NCBI GenBank assembly: GCA_008080565.1
Contig: VIKE01000020.1
Coordinates: forward strand, 1 to 47,017
Direction of reading: 5' to 3'
Source of the DNA: Rhodocyclaceae bacterium
Lineage (GTDB): Bacteria; Pseudomonadota; Gammaproteobacteria; Burkholderiales; Rhodocyclaceae
DNA length: 47,017 nt
Shown here: positions 1 to 8,671 of the stretch, one piece after another
Layout of the letters: each line of letters begins with the position of its first letter
Position numbering within the stretch: the first letter of the stretch is position 1
Made by a program: the position numbers and the translations under genes
The notes under the pieces: model-generated
Told to the model about the DNA's origin: nothing
Databases searched by the model: none
What the model saw: only the letters and a program-made list of their open reading frames with translations

Positions 1-12
1 AACAATCGCGGG

Positions 13-18
13 TATAAT
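13..18 (+). promoter_or_regulatory. Probable -10 box of the valS promoter
   Basis: A perfect TATAAT lies 29 bases before the valS start codon. The matching -35 box would fall off the left edge of the window, so the promoter cannot be confirmed in full. No strong ribosome binding site is visible between it and the start codon. Confidence 0.5.
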
Positions 19-47
19 CATGGGTTTTCCCCTTTTCCGACAAGCCC

Positions 48-2882
48 ATGGAACTCGCCAAAGCCTTTGAACCAGCCGATATCGAACGCCGCTGGTACCC
101 CGAGTGGGAAGCCCAGAATTACTTCGCTGCCGGCGTTGACCGCAGCAAGGCAGCTGATGAAAACTTCTGCATCCTGCTGCCGCCGCCCAATGTGACTGGC
201 ACGCTGCACATGGGCCACGGCTTCAACCAGACCCTGATGGACGCGCTGACCCGCTACTACCGGATGCGCGGCCACAACACGCTTTGGCAGCCGGGCACCG
301 ACCACGCCGGCATCGCGACGCAGATCGTCGTCGAGCGCCAGCTGGACGCTCAGGGCATTTCGCGCCACGACCTCGGCCGCGAGAAGTTCCTCGAAAAAGT
401 CTGGGAATGGAAGGAATACTCCGGCAACACCATCACCAAGCAGATGCGCCGCATGGGCACCAGCCCGGACTGGAAGCGCGAACGCTTCACGATGGATGCC
501 GGCCTCAACAAGGTCGTCACCGAAACCTTCGTCCGCCTGTTCAAGGAAGGCCTGATTTACCGCGGCAAGCGCCTGGTCAACTGGGATCCGAAGCTGAATA
601 CCGCCGTGTCCGACCTCGAAGTCGTGCAGGAAGAAGAAGACGGCTTCATGTGGCACATCCGCTATCCGCTGGCAGATGGCTCGGACAGCCTGGTCGTCGC
701 CACGACGCGTCCGGAAACCATGCTTGGCGACACCGCCGTCATGGTCCACCCGGAAGACGAGCGCTACAAGCACATGATCGGCCAGATGGTGAAGCTGCCG
801 CTGACCGACCGCGAAATCCCGATCATTGCCGACAGCTACGTCGATCTCGAATTCGGCACCGGCTGCGTCAAAGTTACGCCGGCGCATGACTTCAACGACT
901 ACGCAGTCGGTCAGCGTCACGGACTGCCGATGATCTCGATCCTGACGCTCGACGCCAAGATCAACGAGAACGCCCCGGAAAAATATCGTGGCCTCGACCG
1001 TTTCGACGCCCGCAAGGCCGTCGTCGCCGACCTCGAAGCCCTCGGCATCCTGGAAAAGACCGACAAGCACAAGCTCAAGGTGCCGCGTGGCGACCGGACC
1101 AATGTCGTCATCGAGCCGATGCTGACCGACCAGTGGTTTGTCGCCATGTCCAAGCCGGGCGACGACGGCAAGTCGATCACCGAGAAGGCGCTCGACGTCG
1201 TCCATTCCGGCGAAATCAAGTTCTATCCGGAAAACTGGGTCAATACCTACAACCAGTGGCTGAACAACATCCAGGACTGGTGTATTTCCCGCCAGCTCTG
1301 GTGGGGCCACCAGATTCCGGCCTGGTATGGCGACAACGGCCAGATTATCGTCGCCCACAGCGAAGCCGAAGCCAAGGCCGAAGCCGCCAAGCAGGGCTAT
1401 ACCGGCGCCCTGAGCCGTGACGAGGACGTCCTCGACACCTGGTTCTCATCCGCCCTGTGGCCATTCTCGACACTCGACTGGACCGGCGACGAGGCCATCG
1501 ACGCCGCCAACCCGATTTTGCAGCAATATTTGCCGTCGACCGTGCTGGTCACCGGTTTCGACATCATCTTCTTCTGGGTCGCCCGCATGGTCATGATGAC
1601 CAAGCAGATCACCGGTCAAATCCCGTTCAAGCACGTTTATGTGCATGGCCTTATCCGCGATGGCGAAGGCCAGAAGATGTCGAAGTCCAAGGGCAACGTG
1701 CTCGACCCGATTGACCTGATCGACGGCATCGGCCTCGAAGCGCTGATCGAAAAACGCACGACCGGCCTGATGAACCCGAAGCAGGCCGAGAGCATCGCGA
1801 AGAAGACGAAGAAGGAGTTCCCGGAAGGCATCGCCTCCTTCGGTACTGACGCGCTGCGCTTCACCTTCGCCAGCCTCGCCTCGCCCGGCCGCGACATCAA
1901 GTTCGACCTGAACCGCTGCGACGGTTACCGCAACTTCTGCAACAAGCTGTGGAACGCCACGCGCTTCGTGCTCATGAACGTCGAAGGCCACGATCTGGCC
2001 CTCGAACATCAGCAGAATGGCCCGGCCTGCGGCGGCAATGCCCCGCTTGAATTCAGCTTCGCCGACCGCTGGATCGTCAGCCAGTTGCAGCGCGTCGAGA
2101 AGGAAGTCGAGCAGCACTTCACCGACTACCGCTTCGACCTCGTCGCCCAGGCCATCTACAAATTCATCTGGGACGAGTTCTGCGACTGGTATCTGGAAAT
2201 CGCCAAGGTCGAGATCCAGACCGGCAACGATGCCCAGCAGCGCGGTGCCCGCCGGACGCTGGTGCGCACGCTGGAAGCTGTGCTGCGCCTGGCCCATCCG
2301 CTGATCCCGTTCATCACCGAAGAACTGTGGCAGACCGTTGCCCCCATCGCCGGCCGCAAGACGCACGACTCGATCATGCTCGCCGCCTACCCGCGCGCCG
2401 AGGAATACAAGCTCGACCCGGTTTCGGAAGCCAAGGTCGAGCGCCTCAAGGCCCTGGCCTACGCCTGCCGCAACCTGCGCGGCGAGATGAACGTCTCGCC
2501 CGCCCTGCGCATGCCGCTGCTGGTAGCCGGTGGTGGTGCCGAAATTTCCGAGTTCGCGGCCATCCTGCAAGCTCTGGGTAAGCTCTCCGAGGTACAAATC
2601 GTTTCCGACATGCCGGCCGATGCGATGGCGCCGGTTGCCGTGGTCGGTGAAACCCGCCTGATGCTCAAGGTGGAAATCGACGTTGCCGCCGAACGCGTGC
2701 GCCTCGCCAAGGAAATCGAGAAGCTCGAAAAGCAGATTTCGATTGCCCAAGGCAAGCTCGCCAACGAAGGTTTCGTCGCCCGCGCCCCGGCCGCCGTGAT
2801 CGATCAGGAAAAGCAGCGGGTGGCCGATTTCACGGCGACGCTGGAACAACTCAAGCCCCAGCTTGCCAAGCTGGGTAACTAA
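48..2882 (+). CDS. valS: Valine-tRNA ligase
   Basis: Cytoplasmic class I aminoacyl-tRNA synthetase that charges tRNA-Val with valine and edits mischarged threonine. The 944-residue product is close to the 951 residues of E. coli ValS. The HIGH signature appears as HMGH at residues 54-57 within the P-P-P-N-V-T-G context. The KMSKS loop is at residues 543-547. Between them lies the editing (CP1) domain, with the T-T-R-P-E-T motif near residue 222. The last ~65 residues are rich in Glu, Lys and Leu and fit the C-terminal coiled-coil arm that contacts tRNA. The ATG at 48 begins at the conserved N-terminus. The gene stands alone or leads a short unit with the small membrane protein 11 bases downstream. 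Confidence 0.98.
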   Translation: MELAKAFEPADIERRWYPEWEAQNYFAAGVDRSKAADENFCILLPPPNVTGTLHMGHGFNQTLMDALTRYYRMRGHNTLWQPGTDHAGIATQIVVERQLDAQGISRHDLGREKFLEKVWEWKEYSGNTITKQMRRMGTSPDWKRERFTMDAGLNKVVTETFVRLFKEGLIYRGKRLVNWDPKLNTAVSDLEVVQEEEDGFMWHIRYPLADGSDSLVVATTRPETMLGDTAVMVHPEDERYKHMIGQMVKLPLTDREIPIIADSYVDLEFGTGCVKVTPAHDFNDYAVGQRHGLPMISILTLDAKINENAPEKYRGLDRFDARKAVVADLEALGILEKTDKHKLKVPRGDRTNVVIEPMLTDQWFVAMSKPGDDGKSITEKALDVVHSGEIKFYPENWVNTYNQWLNNIQDWCISRQLWWGHQIPAWYGDNGQIIVAHSEAEAKAEAAKQGYTGALSRDEDVLDTWFSSALWPFSTLDWTGDEAIDAANPILQQYLPSTVLVTGFDIIFFWVARMVMMTKQITGQIPFKHVYVHGLIRDGEGQKMSKSKGNVLDPIDLIDGIGLEALIEKRTTGLMNPKQAESIAKKTKKEFPEGIASFGTDALRFTFASLASPGRDIKFDLNRCDGYRNFCNKLWNATRFVLMNVEGHDLALEHQQNGPACGGNAPLEFSFADRWIVSQLQRVEKEVEQHFTDYRFDLVAQAIYKFIWDEFCDWYLEIAKVEIQTGNDAQQRGARRTLVRTLEAVLRLAHPLIPFITEELWQTVAPIAGRKTHDSIMLAAYPRAEEYKLDPVSEAKVERLKALAYACRNLRGEMNVSPALRMPLLVAGGGAEISEFAAILQALGKLSEVQIVSDMPADAMAPVAVVGETRLMLKVEIDVAAERVRLAKEIEKLEKQISIAQGKLANEGFVARAPAAVIDQEKQRVADFTATLEQLKPQLAKLGN

Positions 2883-2893
2883 TAAGGATTTAC

Positions 2894-3373
2894 ATGTCCC
2901 AAGACAAACGCGGCCTCCTCTCGCAGATTTTCATCGCCCTGATGATTTTCTCTGCGCTGGTTGGCGCCTGGAGCGTCGCTTTCATGATCTCCTGGCCGAA
3001 AGACAAGACCGACGTCTGGAAGCCGGAATTCCGCCTCGTCGCCATCTGCGCCAACAACGAACCCTGCGGCTTCGCCTACAAGGACCTGGCCGATGCCAAG
3101 GCCAAGGGTCTGTACACCACGCTGACGCCAACCGCGCCGGCCGGCGACATTCAGGAAGAAAACAACTGGCTTAAATGGAAGATCGAAAACGGCGTTTTCG
3201 AGGTCAAGGCTTCGTCCTGGCACTTCCAGACGACGATCCGTTACACGGTCGAAAACGAAGTGCCGATCCTCCTCGATTATCAGGACATCGATGTCCCGAG
3301 AGCCTTCTATTACGGCGTTGCCGCCGCCTTGTTCTCGATGCTCGGCCTCTATTTGCGCCGCCTGCGCGGCTGA
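2894..3373 (+). CDS. Hypothetical membrane protein with two predicted transmembrane segments
   Basis: I do not recognise this 159-residue protein. It has a hydrophobic segment at about residues 10-32 and a second at about 135-155, followed by a positively charged tail (L-R-R-L-R-G). This suggests both ends are cytoplasmic, with a ~100-residue soluble domain in the periplasm. Two cysteines (C-A-N-N-E-P-C, about residues 52-58) sit in that domain and could form a disulfide. An AAGGAT ribosome binding site lies about ten bases before the ATG. It follows valS by 11 bases and is probably co-transcribed with it. It is convergent with pabB, from which it is separated by a dispersed repeat. Confidence 0.75.
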   Translation: MSQDKRGLLSQIFIALMIFSALVGAWSVAFMISWPKDKTDVWKPEFRLVAICANNEPCGFAYKDLADAKAKGLYTTLTPTAPAGDIQEENNWLKWKIENGVFEVKASSWHFQTTIRYTVENEVPILLDYQDIDVPRAFYYGVAAALFSMLGLYLRRLRG

Positions 3374-3395
3374 TCAAGCCCAGCCAGGCATTCCC

Positions 3396-3429
3396 ACGGT
3401 CAACCGGAAAAAACGGCCAAAATTGAAAT
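3396..3429 (+). repeat. Dispersed 34-bp repeat, copy A (forward)
   Basis: Starts with ACGGTCAACCGG, continues with a run of A, then CGGCCAAAATTGAAAT. It fills the gap between two convergent genes, and its end abuts the stop codon of pabB. The same 34-bp arrangement recurs at 15253, 21250 and 41593 in this orientation, and at 29115, 35411, 36709 and 38243 in the opposite one. Its 12-bp core is also repeated in inverted form at 3461-3472, which would allow a large stem with a 53-nt loop across the pabB 3' end. Confidence 0.8.
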
Positions 3430-5073
3430 TCAGGCTTTTTTTACGCTTTGCGTAGTACACCCGGTTGACCGTAGCGATACCCACACCAGCCCCCTGAGGG
3501 CATTTCCCAGCCAGAAACCATCGGCCAGATCGGCCGGATAGAGCACCGCCTCACGCGCCTGTCCGCTCGCCAGCAAGGCCGCCCGCAACACGCCGGGCAA
3601 GGCGCCACTGACCAGCGGCGGCGTCAGCAGCACACCATCTCGCCCGACAAAAACGTTGCTGCGAGCCCCTTCGGCCACCTCGCCGCGTTCATTCAGAAAA
3701 ACCACGTCGAAGAGTTGCGGATCGCCGTCCAGCCTCTTGAGCGCCGTGTCGTACTGCGCCCGGTCCGTGGTCTTGTGGCGACGCAGCGGATAGCCTGACT
3801 CAATCGGCGTGGTCGCCAGCTCGGCGTGACGTGGCCCGCTCTGCTCGGCACTCAGCGGAAAGGCCTGGGCGTCGATGCTGCCATCCTTGGCCAAAGTCAG
3901 GCGTACCCGCCACACGCCAGCAACGGGCTGTGCCGCCAGCAATTCAGCAACACGCGTTTCGTCACAGGCAAAACCGAGCCAGGCCGCCGACCGCTGCAGA
4001 CGTTCGAGATGCCCGACCAGCCGCGGATATTGCCCGTCTTCGCGGCGCAGCGTTTCGATCAACAGCAGGCCGGCATCGCAGTCCTGCAGAAATCGCGACT
4101 TGAGCAGGCATTCCTGCCATTCAGCCGCCGGCTGCGAATCGGCAACGATGCCACTACCGACGCCCAGCTTGCCGTGGCCATCTCCACCCAACTCCAGCGT
4201 ACGAATCGCCACGTTGAGCCGAATATCGCCATCCGGCGCCAGCCAGCCCAGCGCGCCGGTGTAAATGCCACGCTCGGCGTTTTCCAGTTCGGCCGCAATC
4301 TGCATCGCCCTGATTTTCGGCGCCCCGGTTATGGACCCGCAGGGAAACAGCGCATGCAGGATTTCGCCGAAACTCCGCCCGCCAACATTGGCCGAAACCT
4401 CCGAGACCATCTGCCAGAGCGTCGGGTATTCCTCAATATCGAACAGCCGGTCGACGACGACGCTGCCTTGGTCAGCGACCCGGCCGAGGTCGTTGCGTAG
4501 CAGGTCGACGATCATCAGGTTTTCCGCCCTATCCTTTTCGGAATTGCGCAGTTGTTCAGGCGGCGCGCTACGTGGCGCCGTGCCCTTCATCGGTTTGGTC
4601 AGCAACCGGTCGCCGCGGCGTTCGAGAAACAGCTCGGGCGACAGCGAAAGCAAGCCGTGCCGGGCATCGCCGACAAAACCGCCGTAGCGAACGGGCTGCT
4701 GCTCACGCAACCGGGCATAAAGCGCCAGCGGCGAACCGAACCATTCAAATTCGAGCGGGAAGGTCAAATTAACCTGATAACAGTCACCTTCAAAAATCAG
4801 CTGTTTTATCCGGTTGACCGTGGCAACGTAGTCTTCTTCATCAATCGCTGGCTGCAAGCCGCCAACGCCGGCCACGCCATGGCCATGCTCCTGCAGCCAG
4901 GCCTCAGCTTCCTCCGCGGAGTACAAAATCCGCTGTGAGAAGCGCCAGAAGCGGGCCAGCGCTCGCCCATCCGGCTGCCAGCCAAGCGGCGCCGACTTAG
5001 GCTCCAGCAGATAGCCGAGTTCATAGTCGAGACCAACCACCGTCCACTGCGGATCATCCTGCAGCGTCTGCAA
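3430..5073 (-). CDS. pabB: Fused aminodeoxychorismate synthase component I / aminodeoxychorismate lyase (PabB-PabC)
   Basis: Makes 4-amino-4-deoxychorismate from chorismate and ammonia, then probably releases pyruvate to give p-aminobenzoate for folate. Residues ~75-330 are the chorismate-binding domain, with G-D-C-Y-Q-V-N-L, L-L-R-N-D-L-G-R-V and C-G-S-I-T-G-A-P-K-I. The Lys in M-K-G-T-A-P-R marks PabB rather than anthranilate synthase, which usually has Ala there. Residues ~350-540 look like a class IV PLP domain, with H-K-T-T-D-R followed by E-G-A-R-S-N-V-F. The 5073 start is TTG. The reading frame stays open upstream to about 5199 and that stretch still resembles the family N-terminus (F-F-E-D-R-R-A-P-A...), but it has no ATG, GTG or TTG. 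The true start is therefore uncertain and may overlap the tusA stop. The last ~13 residues are encoded by repeat-derived sequence. Confidence 0.93.
   Translation of the reverse strand: MQTLQDDPQWTVVGLDYELGYLLEPKSAPLGWQPDGRALARFWRFSQRILYSAEEAEAWLQEHGHGVAGVGGLQPAIDEEDYVATVNRIKQLIFEGDCYQVNLTFPLEFEWFGSPLALYARLREQQPVRYGGFVGDARHGLLSLSPELFLERRGDRLLTKPMKGTAPRSAPPEQLRNSEKDRAENLMIVDLLRNDLGRVADQGSVVVDRLFDIEEYPTLWQMVSEVSANVGGRSFGEILHALFPCGSITGAPKIRAMQIAAELENAERGIYTGALGWLAPDGDIRLNVAIRTLELGGDGHGKLGVGSGIVADSQPAAEWQECLLKSRFLQDCDAGLLLIETLRREDGQYPRLVGHLERLQRSAAWLGFACDETRVAELLAAQPVAGVWRVRLTLAKDGSIDAQAFPLSAEQSGPRHAELATTPIESGYPLRRHKTTDRAQYDTALKRLDGDPQLFDVVFLNERGEVAEGARSNVFVGRDGVLLTPPLVSGALPGVLRAALLASGQAREAVLYPADLADGFWLGNALRGLVWVSLRSTGCTTQSVKKA
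3461..3472 (-). repeat. Inverted core of the dispersed repeat, inside the pabB 3' end
   Basis: CCGGTTGACCGT is the exact reverse complement of the first 12 bases of the repeat at 3396. It is translated as part of the C-terminal tail of the pabB product. That tail continues past the point where the aminodeoxychorismate lyase domain would normally end. Confidence 0.6.
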
Positions 5074-5195
5074 CGCGGCTTCCAGCGACGCCGCGTCGCT
5101 GGCCTCGAGGCAATCGATCAGCCCGTCGAAAAGCCAAGCGGCGGGTTCGCCAGCCGGCGCCCGCCTGTCCTCGAAAAATGCGGTGAATTCAGGGC

Positions 5196-5429
5196 TTATT
5201 TGCGCTTCAGGTAAAACTCGAAAACGCGATTTTCTTCTTTTTGCTCAACCAGTTCGTTACCGGTCTGTTTGGCAAAAGCCGGAAAATCCTTGAGGGAACC
5301 CGGATCAGTCGCCAGTACGCGCAGGATCTGGCCAGACTCCATCTCGGCAAGCGTCTTTTTGGTACGCAGGATGGGCAGCGGGCAGTTGAGCCCCTTAACG
5401 TCGAGATCGCGATTAAATTCCATGTTCAT
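5196..5429 (-). CDS. TusA/SirA-family sulfur carrier protein
   Basis: A small cytoplasmic protein of the TusA family, which passes persulfide sulfur between partners in tRNA thiolation, molybdenum-cofactor synthesis or sulfur oxidation. The 77-residue product has the family signature C-P-L-P at residues 16-19, with Cys16 as the expected persulfide carrier. The L-D-V-K-G-L-N stretch before it and the D-P-G-S-L-K-D-F motif after it are also typical. Two in-frame ATGs (codons 1 and 3) are possible starts. It lies between the M48 protease and pabB on the same strand, 13 bases after the protease stop, so it is probably co-transcribed with both. moaC and soxYZ nearby could share sulfur chemistry, but that link is an inference. 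Confidence 0.9.
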   Translation of the reverse strand: MNMEFNRDLDVKGLNCPLPILRTKKTLAEMESGQILRVLATDPGSLKDFPAFAKQTGNELVEQKEENRVFEFYLKRK

Positions 5430-5442
5430 TCGGCCAAATGGA

Positions 5443-6771
5443 TTAGAGGCACGATTTTACCTCGATTAGCAAGGCAAAAACCTCGGCCAGCGCCCGATGC
5501 TGCATCGCCTGCTTGCCCAGTCCGGCGTAACTTTCTGCCCGCATCTTGTGCAGGCGAACATCGTCCGGCGTAGTACCCAGGCGCCCTTCAACAAAACGCA
5601 GCGCCTCATCGTAACGACGGGCGCCAAGCAGGGCCGCACCGTAGCCGTAGAGCAAGCCGTGATTGAGCGGAAAACGCACCATCGCATCACGATAGATCGT
5701 CAGTCCACCAGCCGGATCGCCTTGAGCAATCCGGATATCGGCCCGTAAATGCTCCAGCATCGGCGCCGAAACCTTGAGGCGGCGGATGCTTTCGATTTCC
5801 CGCTCAGCGCCCAGCCAATCGCGATTCCGGTACAGCGCGAAGGCCAGCCCATAGCGAATGGCCGCTTCGGAAGCAAATTTCCGTTCGCGCAGCAAGCCAG
5901 CCATATCCTTCACCGCATCGACCGGGGTTCCCTGCATGGCCCGCACCTTGGCGCGCACCAGCTGGAAATCGACGCTGTCCGCAACCTGGCGGTAAGGCAC
6001 TGCCTGCTCGCGGTTCTGCATATCGGTCAGCCGCTCACCGGTCAGGGGATGGGTGCGCAGGTAGGCTGTCGCATTGTTTTCGTACAGGCGAACCGATTTT
6101 TGCAGACGCTCGAAAAATACCCCCATGCCGCGCACGTCAAAACCTGCCTTGCCCAGAATATCGAAACCCTGCCGATCAGCCTCCCGCTCGAAATCCCGGG
6201 AAAACGCCAGTTGCGCCGAAATCGCCCCGGCCTGTGTCGAAGCAATCGCCGCCCCGGCCATCTGTCCGCTCGAGCGCGCGGCCAGCAAGGCCAGCGCCAT
6301 CGCCACCATCGACGCCATGCCAATCTGCTTCGACTGGAAGACCTGACGCGCGATATGGCGCTGCGTCACGTGCGATATTTCATGCGCCAGGACGCCGGCC
6401 AGCTCCGACTCGGTCTGGGCGGACACGATGAGGCCGGCATGTACCCCGATGTAGCCGCCGGGCATGGCAAAGGCATTGATATTCTGATCGTTGATCGGGA
6501 AAAAATAAAACCCGAAACCAGGATCGTTGCTAACGGCGGCCAATCGACCACCCAGTTGATTCAGATACGCCTCGACATCTGCGTCATCGAGATATGACGG
6601 CTCGCGCCAGCGGATTTCATGCATGATCTGCTGACCGATTTTCTTCTCGGTACTCAGCGACAGATCATTGCTGGCAGCGTCCCCCAACTCCGGCAACTCG
6701 TCGGCTGCAACGGGCTGCAAAGCCAGCGTACAGGCGAGAAGGGCGGCGACGAATCGTTGGCTCAGGTGCAT
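5443..6771 (-). CDS. M48-family periplasmic metalloprotease, BepA-like, with TPR region
   Basis: Resembles BepA (YfgC), a periplasmic zinc metalloprotease and chaperone for outer-membrane protein assembly. An N-terminal signal peptide ending near A-V-A-A-D (residues 20-24) supports export and the ATG at 6771; the reading frame is open 24 codons further upstream. The zinc motif H-E-I-S-H is at residues 130-134. The third ligand is likely the Glu in F-E-R-E-A-D. The N-A-F-A-M-P-G-G motif before the zinc site is typical. The C-terminal half has helical TPR-like repeats. The C-terminus ends soon after the last repeat and may be ~30 residues shorter than relatives, which I could not verify. It is divergent from moaC and is followed by tusA. 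Confidence 0.9.
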   Translation of the reverse strand: MHLSQRFVAALLACTLALQPVAADELPELGDAASNDLSLSTEKKIGQQIMHEIRWREPSYLDDADVEAYLNQLGGRLAAVSNDPGFGFYFFPINDQNINAFAMPGGYIGVHAGLIVSAQTESELAGVLAHEISHVTQRHIARQVFQSKQIGMASMVAMALALLAARSSGQMAGAAIASTQAGAISAQLAFSRDFEREADRQGFDILGKAGFDVRGMGVFFERLQKSVRLYENNATAYLRTHPLTGERLTDMQNREQAVPYRQVADSVDFQLVRAKVRAMQGTPVDAVKDMAGLLRERKFASEAAIRYGLAFALYRNRDWLGAEREIESIRRLKVSAPMLEHLRADIRIAQGDPAGGLTIYRDAMVRFPLNHGLLYGYGAALLGARRYDEALRFVEGRLGTTPDDVRLHKMRAESYAGLGKQAMQHRALAEVFALLIEVKSCL

Positions 6772-6835
6772 GGTGCTATGATACCGCAGCCACGAAAAGC
6801 GCCCTCCCGGCGCATCGTAACCAATCGTAAATCCC

Positions 6836-7318
6836 GTGACCAACCAGACCCTGACTCATTTCGACAACGCCGGCCAGGCCCATATGGTCGACGTCGGCGC
6901 CAAGGCAGAAACCGCCCGCGTCGCCCGCGCCGCAGGCAGCATTTTCATGAAGCCCGAGACGCTGGCGCTGATTCGCGCCGGTTCCGCCAAGAAAGGCGAC
7001 GTCCTGGGCATCGCCCGCATCGCCGCCATCCAGGCCTCAAAGCGAACCGGCGACCTGATACCGCTGTGCCATCCAATCGCCCTGACCCGCGTCACTGCCG
7101 ATTTTTCCATCGACGAAGCCGAAAATGCAGTGCATTGCCAAGTCGTCGCCGAATGCTTCGGCCGAACCGGTGTCGAAATGGAAGCACTGACCGCGACATC
7201 GGTTGGCCTGCTGACCATTTACGACATGTGCAAGGCTGTAGACCGCGGCATGCGCATCGAAAACATCCGCCTGCAGGAAAAGTCCGGTGGCAAATCAGGC
7301 CACTGGCTGGCCGAATAA
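6836..7318 (+). CDS. moaC: Cyclic pyranopterin monophosphate synthase (MoaC)
   Basis: Second step of molybdenum-cofactor synthesis: converts the MoaA product into cyclic pyranopterin monophosphate. The product is 160 residues, the usual MoaC length. The family core is intact: [12 protein letters not shown] around residues 69-80, [10 protein letters not shown] around 114-123, and T-I-Y-D-M-C-K around 127-133. The start is GTG at 6836, matching the conserved N-terminus (H-F-D-N-A-G). No other moa, moe or mob gene is in the window. It is followed 16 bases later by soxY, so the three genes moaC, soxY and soxZ may form one transcript. Confidence 0.96.
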   Translation: MTNQTLTHFDNAGQAHMVDVGAKAETARVARAAGSIFMKPETLALIRAGSAKKGDVLGIARIAAIQASKRTGDLIPLCHPIALTRVTADFSIDEAENAVHCQVVAECFGRTGVEMEALTATSVGLLTIYDMCKAVDRGMRIENIRLQEKSGGKSGHWLAE

Positions 7319-7334
7319 CCCTCCCGCAAAGAAC

Positions 7335-7808
7335 ATGTCCGAACTTCGCAGAAAACTTCTCAAAAGCAGCGTCTCGGTAGCCCTGCTATCGCCCTTGATC
7401 GGCACCGGCTTGCTCACGCCAACCCGCGTTCTGGCCGCCGAGTGGAGCAAGAACGCCTTTACCGCCCGTACCGTCAATGACGCGCTGAAGGCCTACGGCA
7501 GCGCCAGTGCAGTCGAATCGCGCGACATCGTCATCAACGCGCCGGAGATTGCCGAAAACGGCGCCAAGGTGGAAGTCGAGATTACCTGCAACATCCCCAA
7601 CACCCGCAGCCTGGCCATCTTTGCCGACAAAAATCCGATGCCGCTGTGCTCGGTGATCGAATTTTCCGGACCCGTCCTGCCATACGTCAGAGCCCAGATC
7701 AAAATGGCCGAAACCACACGCGTCCGGGCCGTGGCGAAAGCCACGGACGGTAAATCCTACGTTGCGTTCCGCGAGGTCAAGGTAACGCTGGGCGGCTGCG
7801 GAGGTTGA
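7335..7808 (+). CDS. soxY: Thiosulfate oxidation carrier protein SoxY
   Basis: SoxY is the periplasmic carrier whose C-terminal cysteine holds sulfur intermediates during thiosulfate oxidation. The 157-residue product ends in the diagnostic G-G-C-G-G swinging arm, with the carrier Cys at residue 155. The N-terminus has R-R-K-L-L-K-S-S followed by a hydrophobic stretch and an A-A cleavage site, consistent with Tat-type export. The ATG at 7335 places this signal at the start; an in-frame extension upstream overlaps moaC and is unlikely to be used. soxZ follows two bases after the stop codon. The catalytic Sox proteins (SoxXA, SoxB, SoxCD) are not in the window. Confidence 0.95.
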   Translation: MSELRRKLLKSSVSVALLSPLIGTGLLTPTRVLAAEWSKNAFTARTVNDALKAYGSASAVESRDIVINAPEIAENGAKVEVEITCNIPNTRSLAIFADKNPMPLCSVIEFSGPVLPYVRAQIKMAETTRVRAVAKATDGKSYVAFREVKVTLGGCGG

Positions 7809-7810
7809 GC

Positions 7811-8122
7811 ATGGCAGATCAAATCAAGATTCGCGCCCAGAACCAGGGTGAAACCACCGACATTCGCATCCTTATGCAGCACCCGATGGAAACCGGGCAA
7901 CGCAAGGATGACAAAGGGCAGAGCTTTCCGATGCTCTTCATCCAGACCTTCACAGTCAGCCTGAACGGGAAGCCGCTCATCGACGGACAACTGAACACAT
8001 CGATTTCCAGGAACCCGCTATTCACCTTCAAGGCACGCGGCATCAAGACCGGTGACAAATTGTCGGTGGCCTGGGTGGACAACAGCGGCGACCGGCGCCA
8101 GGACGAAATCACTGTCGCCTGA
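7811..8122 (+). CDS. soxZ: Thiosulfate oxidation carrier complex protein SoxZ
   Basis: Partner of SoxY in the heterodimeric sulfur-carrier complex. The product is 103 residues, typical for SoxZ, and starts M-A-D-Q-I-K-I-R-A. It has the family features H-P-M-E-T-G, an F-I-Q-T-F-T-V strand and W-V-D-N-S-G-D near the C-terminus. No signal peptide is visible. SoxZ normally leaves the cell bound to SoxY by the SoxY Tat signal. The ATG at 7811 is preferred over a TTG six bases earlier. A strong hairpin terminator follows 22 bases after the stop. Confidence 0.95.
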   Translation: MADQIKIRAQNQGETTDIRILMQHPMETGQRKDDKGQSFPMLFIQTFTVSLNGKPLIDGQLNTSISRNPLFTFKARGIKTGDKLSVAWVDNSGDRRQDEITVA

Positions 8123-8144
8123 ATATTTTCCAGCCCATCAAAGA

Positions 8145-8175
8145 AAAAAGCCCGTCTGAATCAGACGGGCTTTTT
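8145..8175. terminator. Bidirectional intrinsic terminator between soxZ and the cold-shock gene
   Basis: A 15-bp perfect stem (AAAAAGCCCGTCTGA with its complement) has A-run and T-run edges. It can terminate soxZ on the plus strand and the convergent cold-shock gene on the minus strand. Confidence 0.9.
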
Positions 8176-8195
8176 AACGTGCTGTTATCCGAAGC

Positions 8196-8399
8196 TTAGG
8201 TGCTCTGGATATTGGAAGCCTGCTTGCCCTTGGGGCCTTGCACGACGTCGAAGGAAACTTTTTGACCTTCCTTCAGAGTCTTGAAACCATTCATGTTGAT
8301 GGCGGAGAAATGTGCGAAAAGATCTTCGCTACCATCATCAGGAGTGATAAAGCCAAAACCCTTGGAATCATTGAACCACTTGACTGTACCGATTGCCAT
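8196..8399 (-). CDS. Cold-shock domain protein (CspA family)
   Basis: A 67-residue single-stranded nucleic-acid-binding protein that melts RNA structure. RNP1 (K-G-F-G-F-I, residues ~13-18) and RNP2 (L-F-A-H-F, ~27-31) are intact. The start [10 protein letters not shown] matches the family, so the in-frame extension of ten codons upstream is not used. The ~270 bases before it contain no other gene and could include the long 5' leader common in csp genes, although I cannot outline a specific RNA fold. It converges with soxZ through the terminator at 8145. Confidence 0.96.
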   Translation of the reverse strand: MAIGTVKWFNDSKGFGFITPDDGSEDLFAHFSAINMNGFKTLKEGQKVSFDVVQGPKGKQASNIQST

Positions 8400-8656
8400 G
8401 TTTGCAACTTTCTTACAAAAGACGAACAAATTTACGGGTCTCCCCGACTCCCTGTTTGAACTCAGTGACCCGGTGCATTACAGCAACCTCGATACAGCTA
8501 GAAGCCAAACACGATTGCTTTCTACGCCAATCGAATTTTATCGTCAACAAGTTTCGATGCGGCGCCGCAGCAAATCAAGGGTCAGCAAATATTCATCCTG
8601 ATCTGGAAATCGGCAGATTCGTCCCAATATTTTGTATTGCGGATTAAGACGGACTG
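8400..8656. other. Gene-free region between the divergent cold-shock gene and clpS
   Basis: About 260 bases, more AT-rich than the flanking genes and without a convincing reading frame. It should hold the cold-shock promoter and 5' leader on the minus strand and the clpS promoter at its right end. I see no RNA gene or repeat in it. Confidence 0.5.
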
Positions 8657-8662
8657 TATAAA
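8657..8662 (+). promoter_or_regulatory. Probable -10 box of the clpS-clpA promoter
   Basis: TATAAA is preceded by TG, giving an extended -10 shape. Poor -35 candidates are TTGTAT at 8632 (19-bp spacer) and TTGCGG at 8637 (14-bp spacer). Transcription would begin about 7 bases after the box, near 8669-8670. That leaves only two or three bases before the clpS ATG at 8672. Confidence 0.45.
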
Positions 8663-8671
8663 ATCGAATGC

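Noticed and set aside
18..2849. Long minus-strand reading frames opposite valS (to 467 codons)
   Set aside because: They are shadow frames made by the high-GC codon pattern of valS; they match no family and valS is unambiguous.
4809..4823. Match to the core of the dispersed repeat within pabB
   Set aside because: Only the 12-bp core matches. It falls in a conserved protein region (V-N-R-I-K-Q-L-I-F-E-G-D-C-Y), so chance plus coding constraint is enough.
8400..8656. Riboswitch or small RNA in the gap between the cold-shock gene and clpS
   Set aside because: No conserved riboswitch core, terminator-like fold or promoter for a third transcript could be seen; a long csp leader is the simpler explanation.
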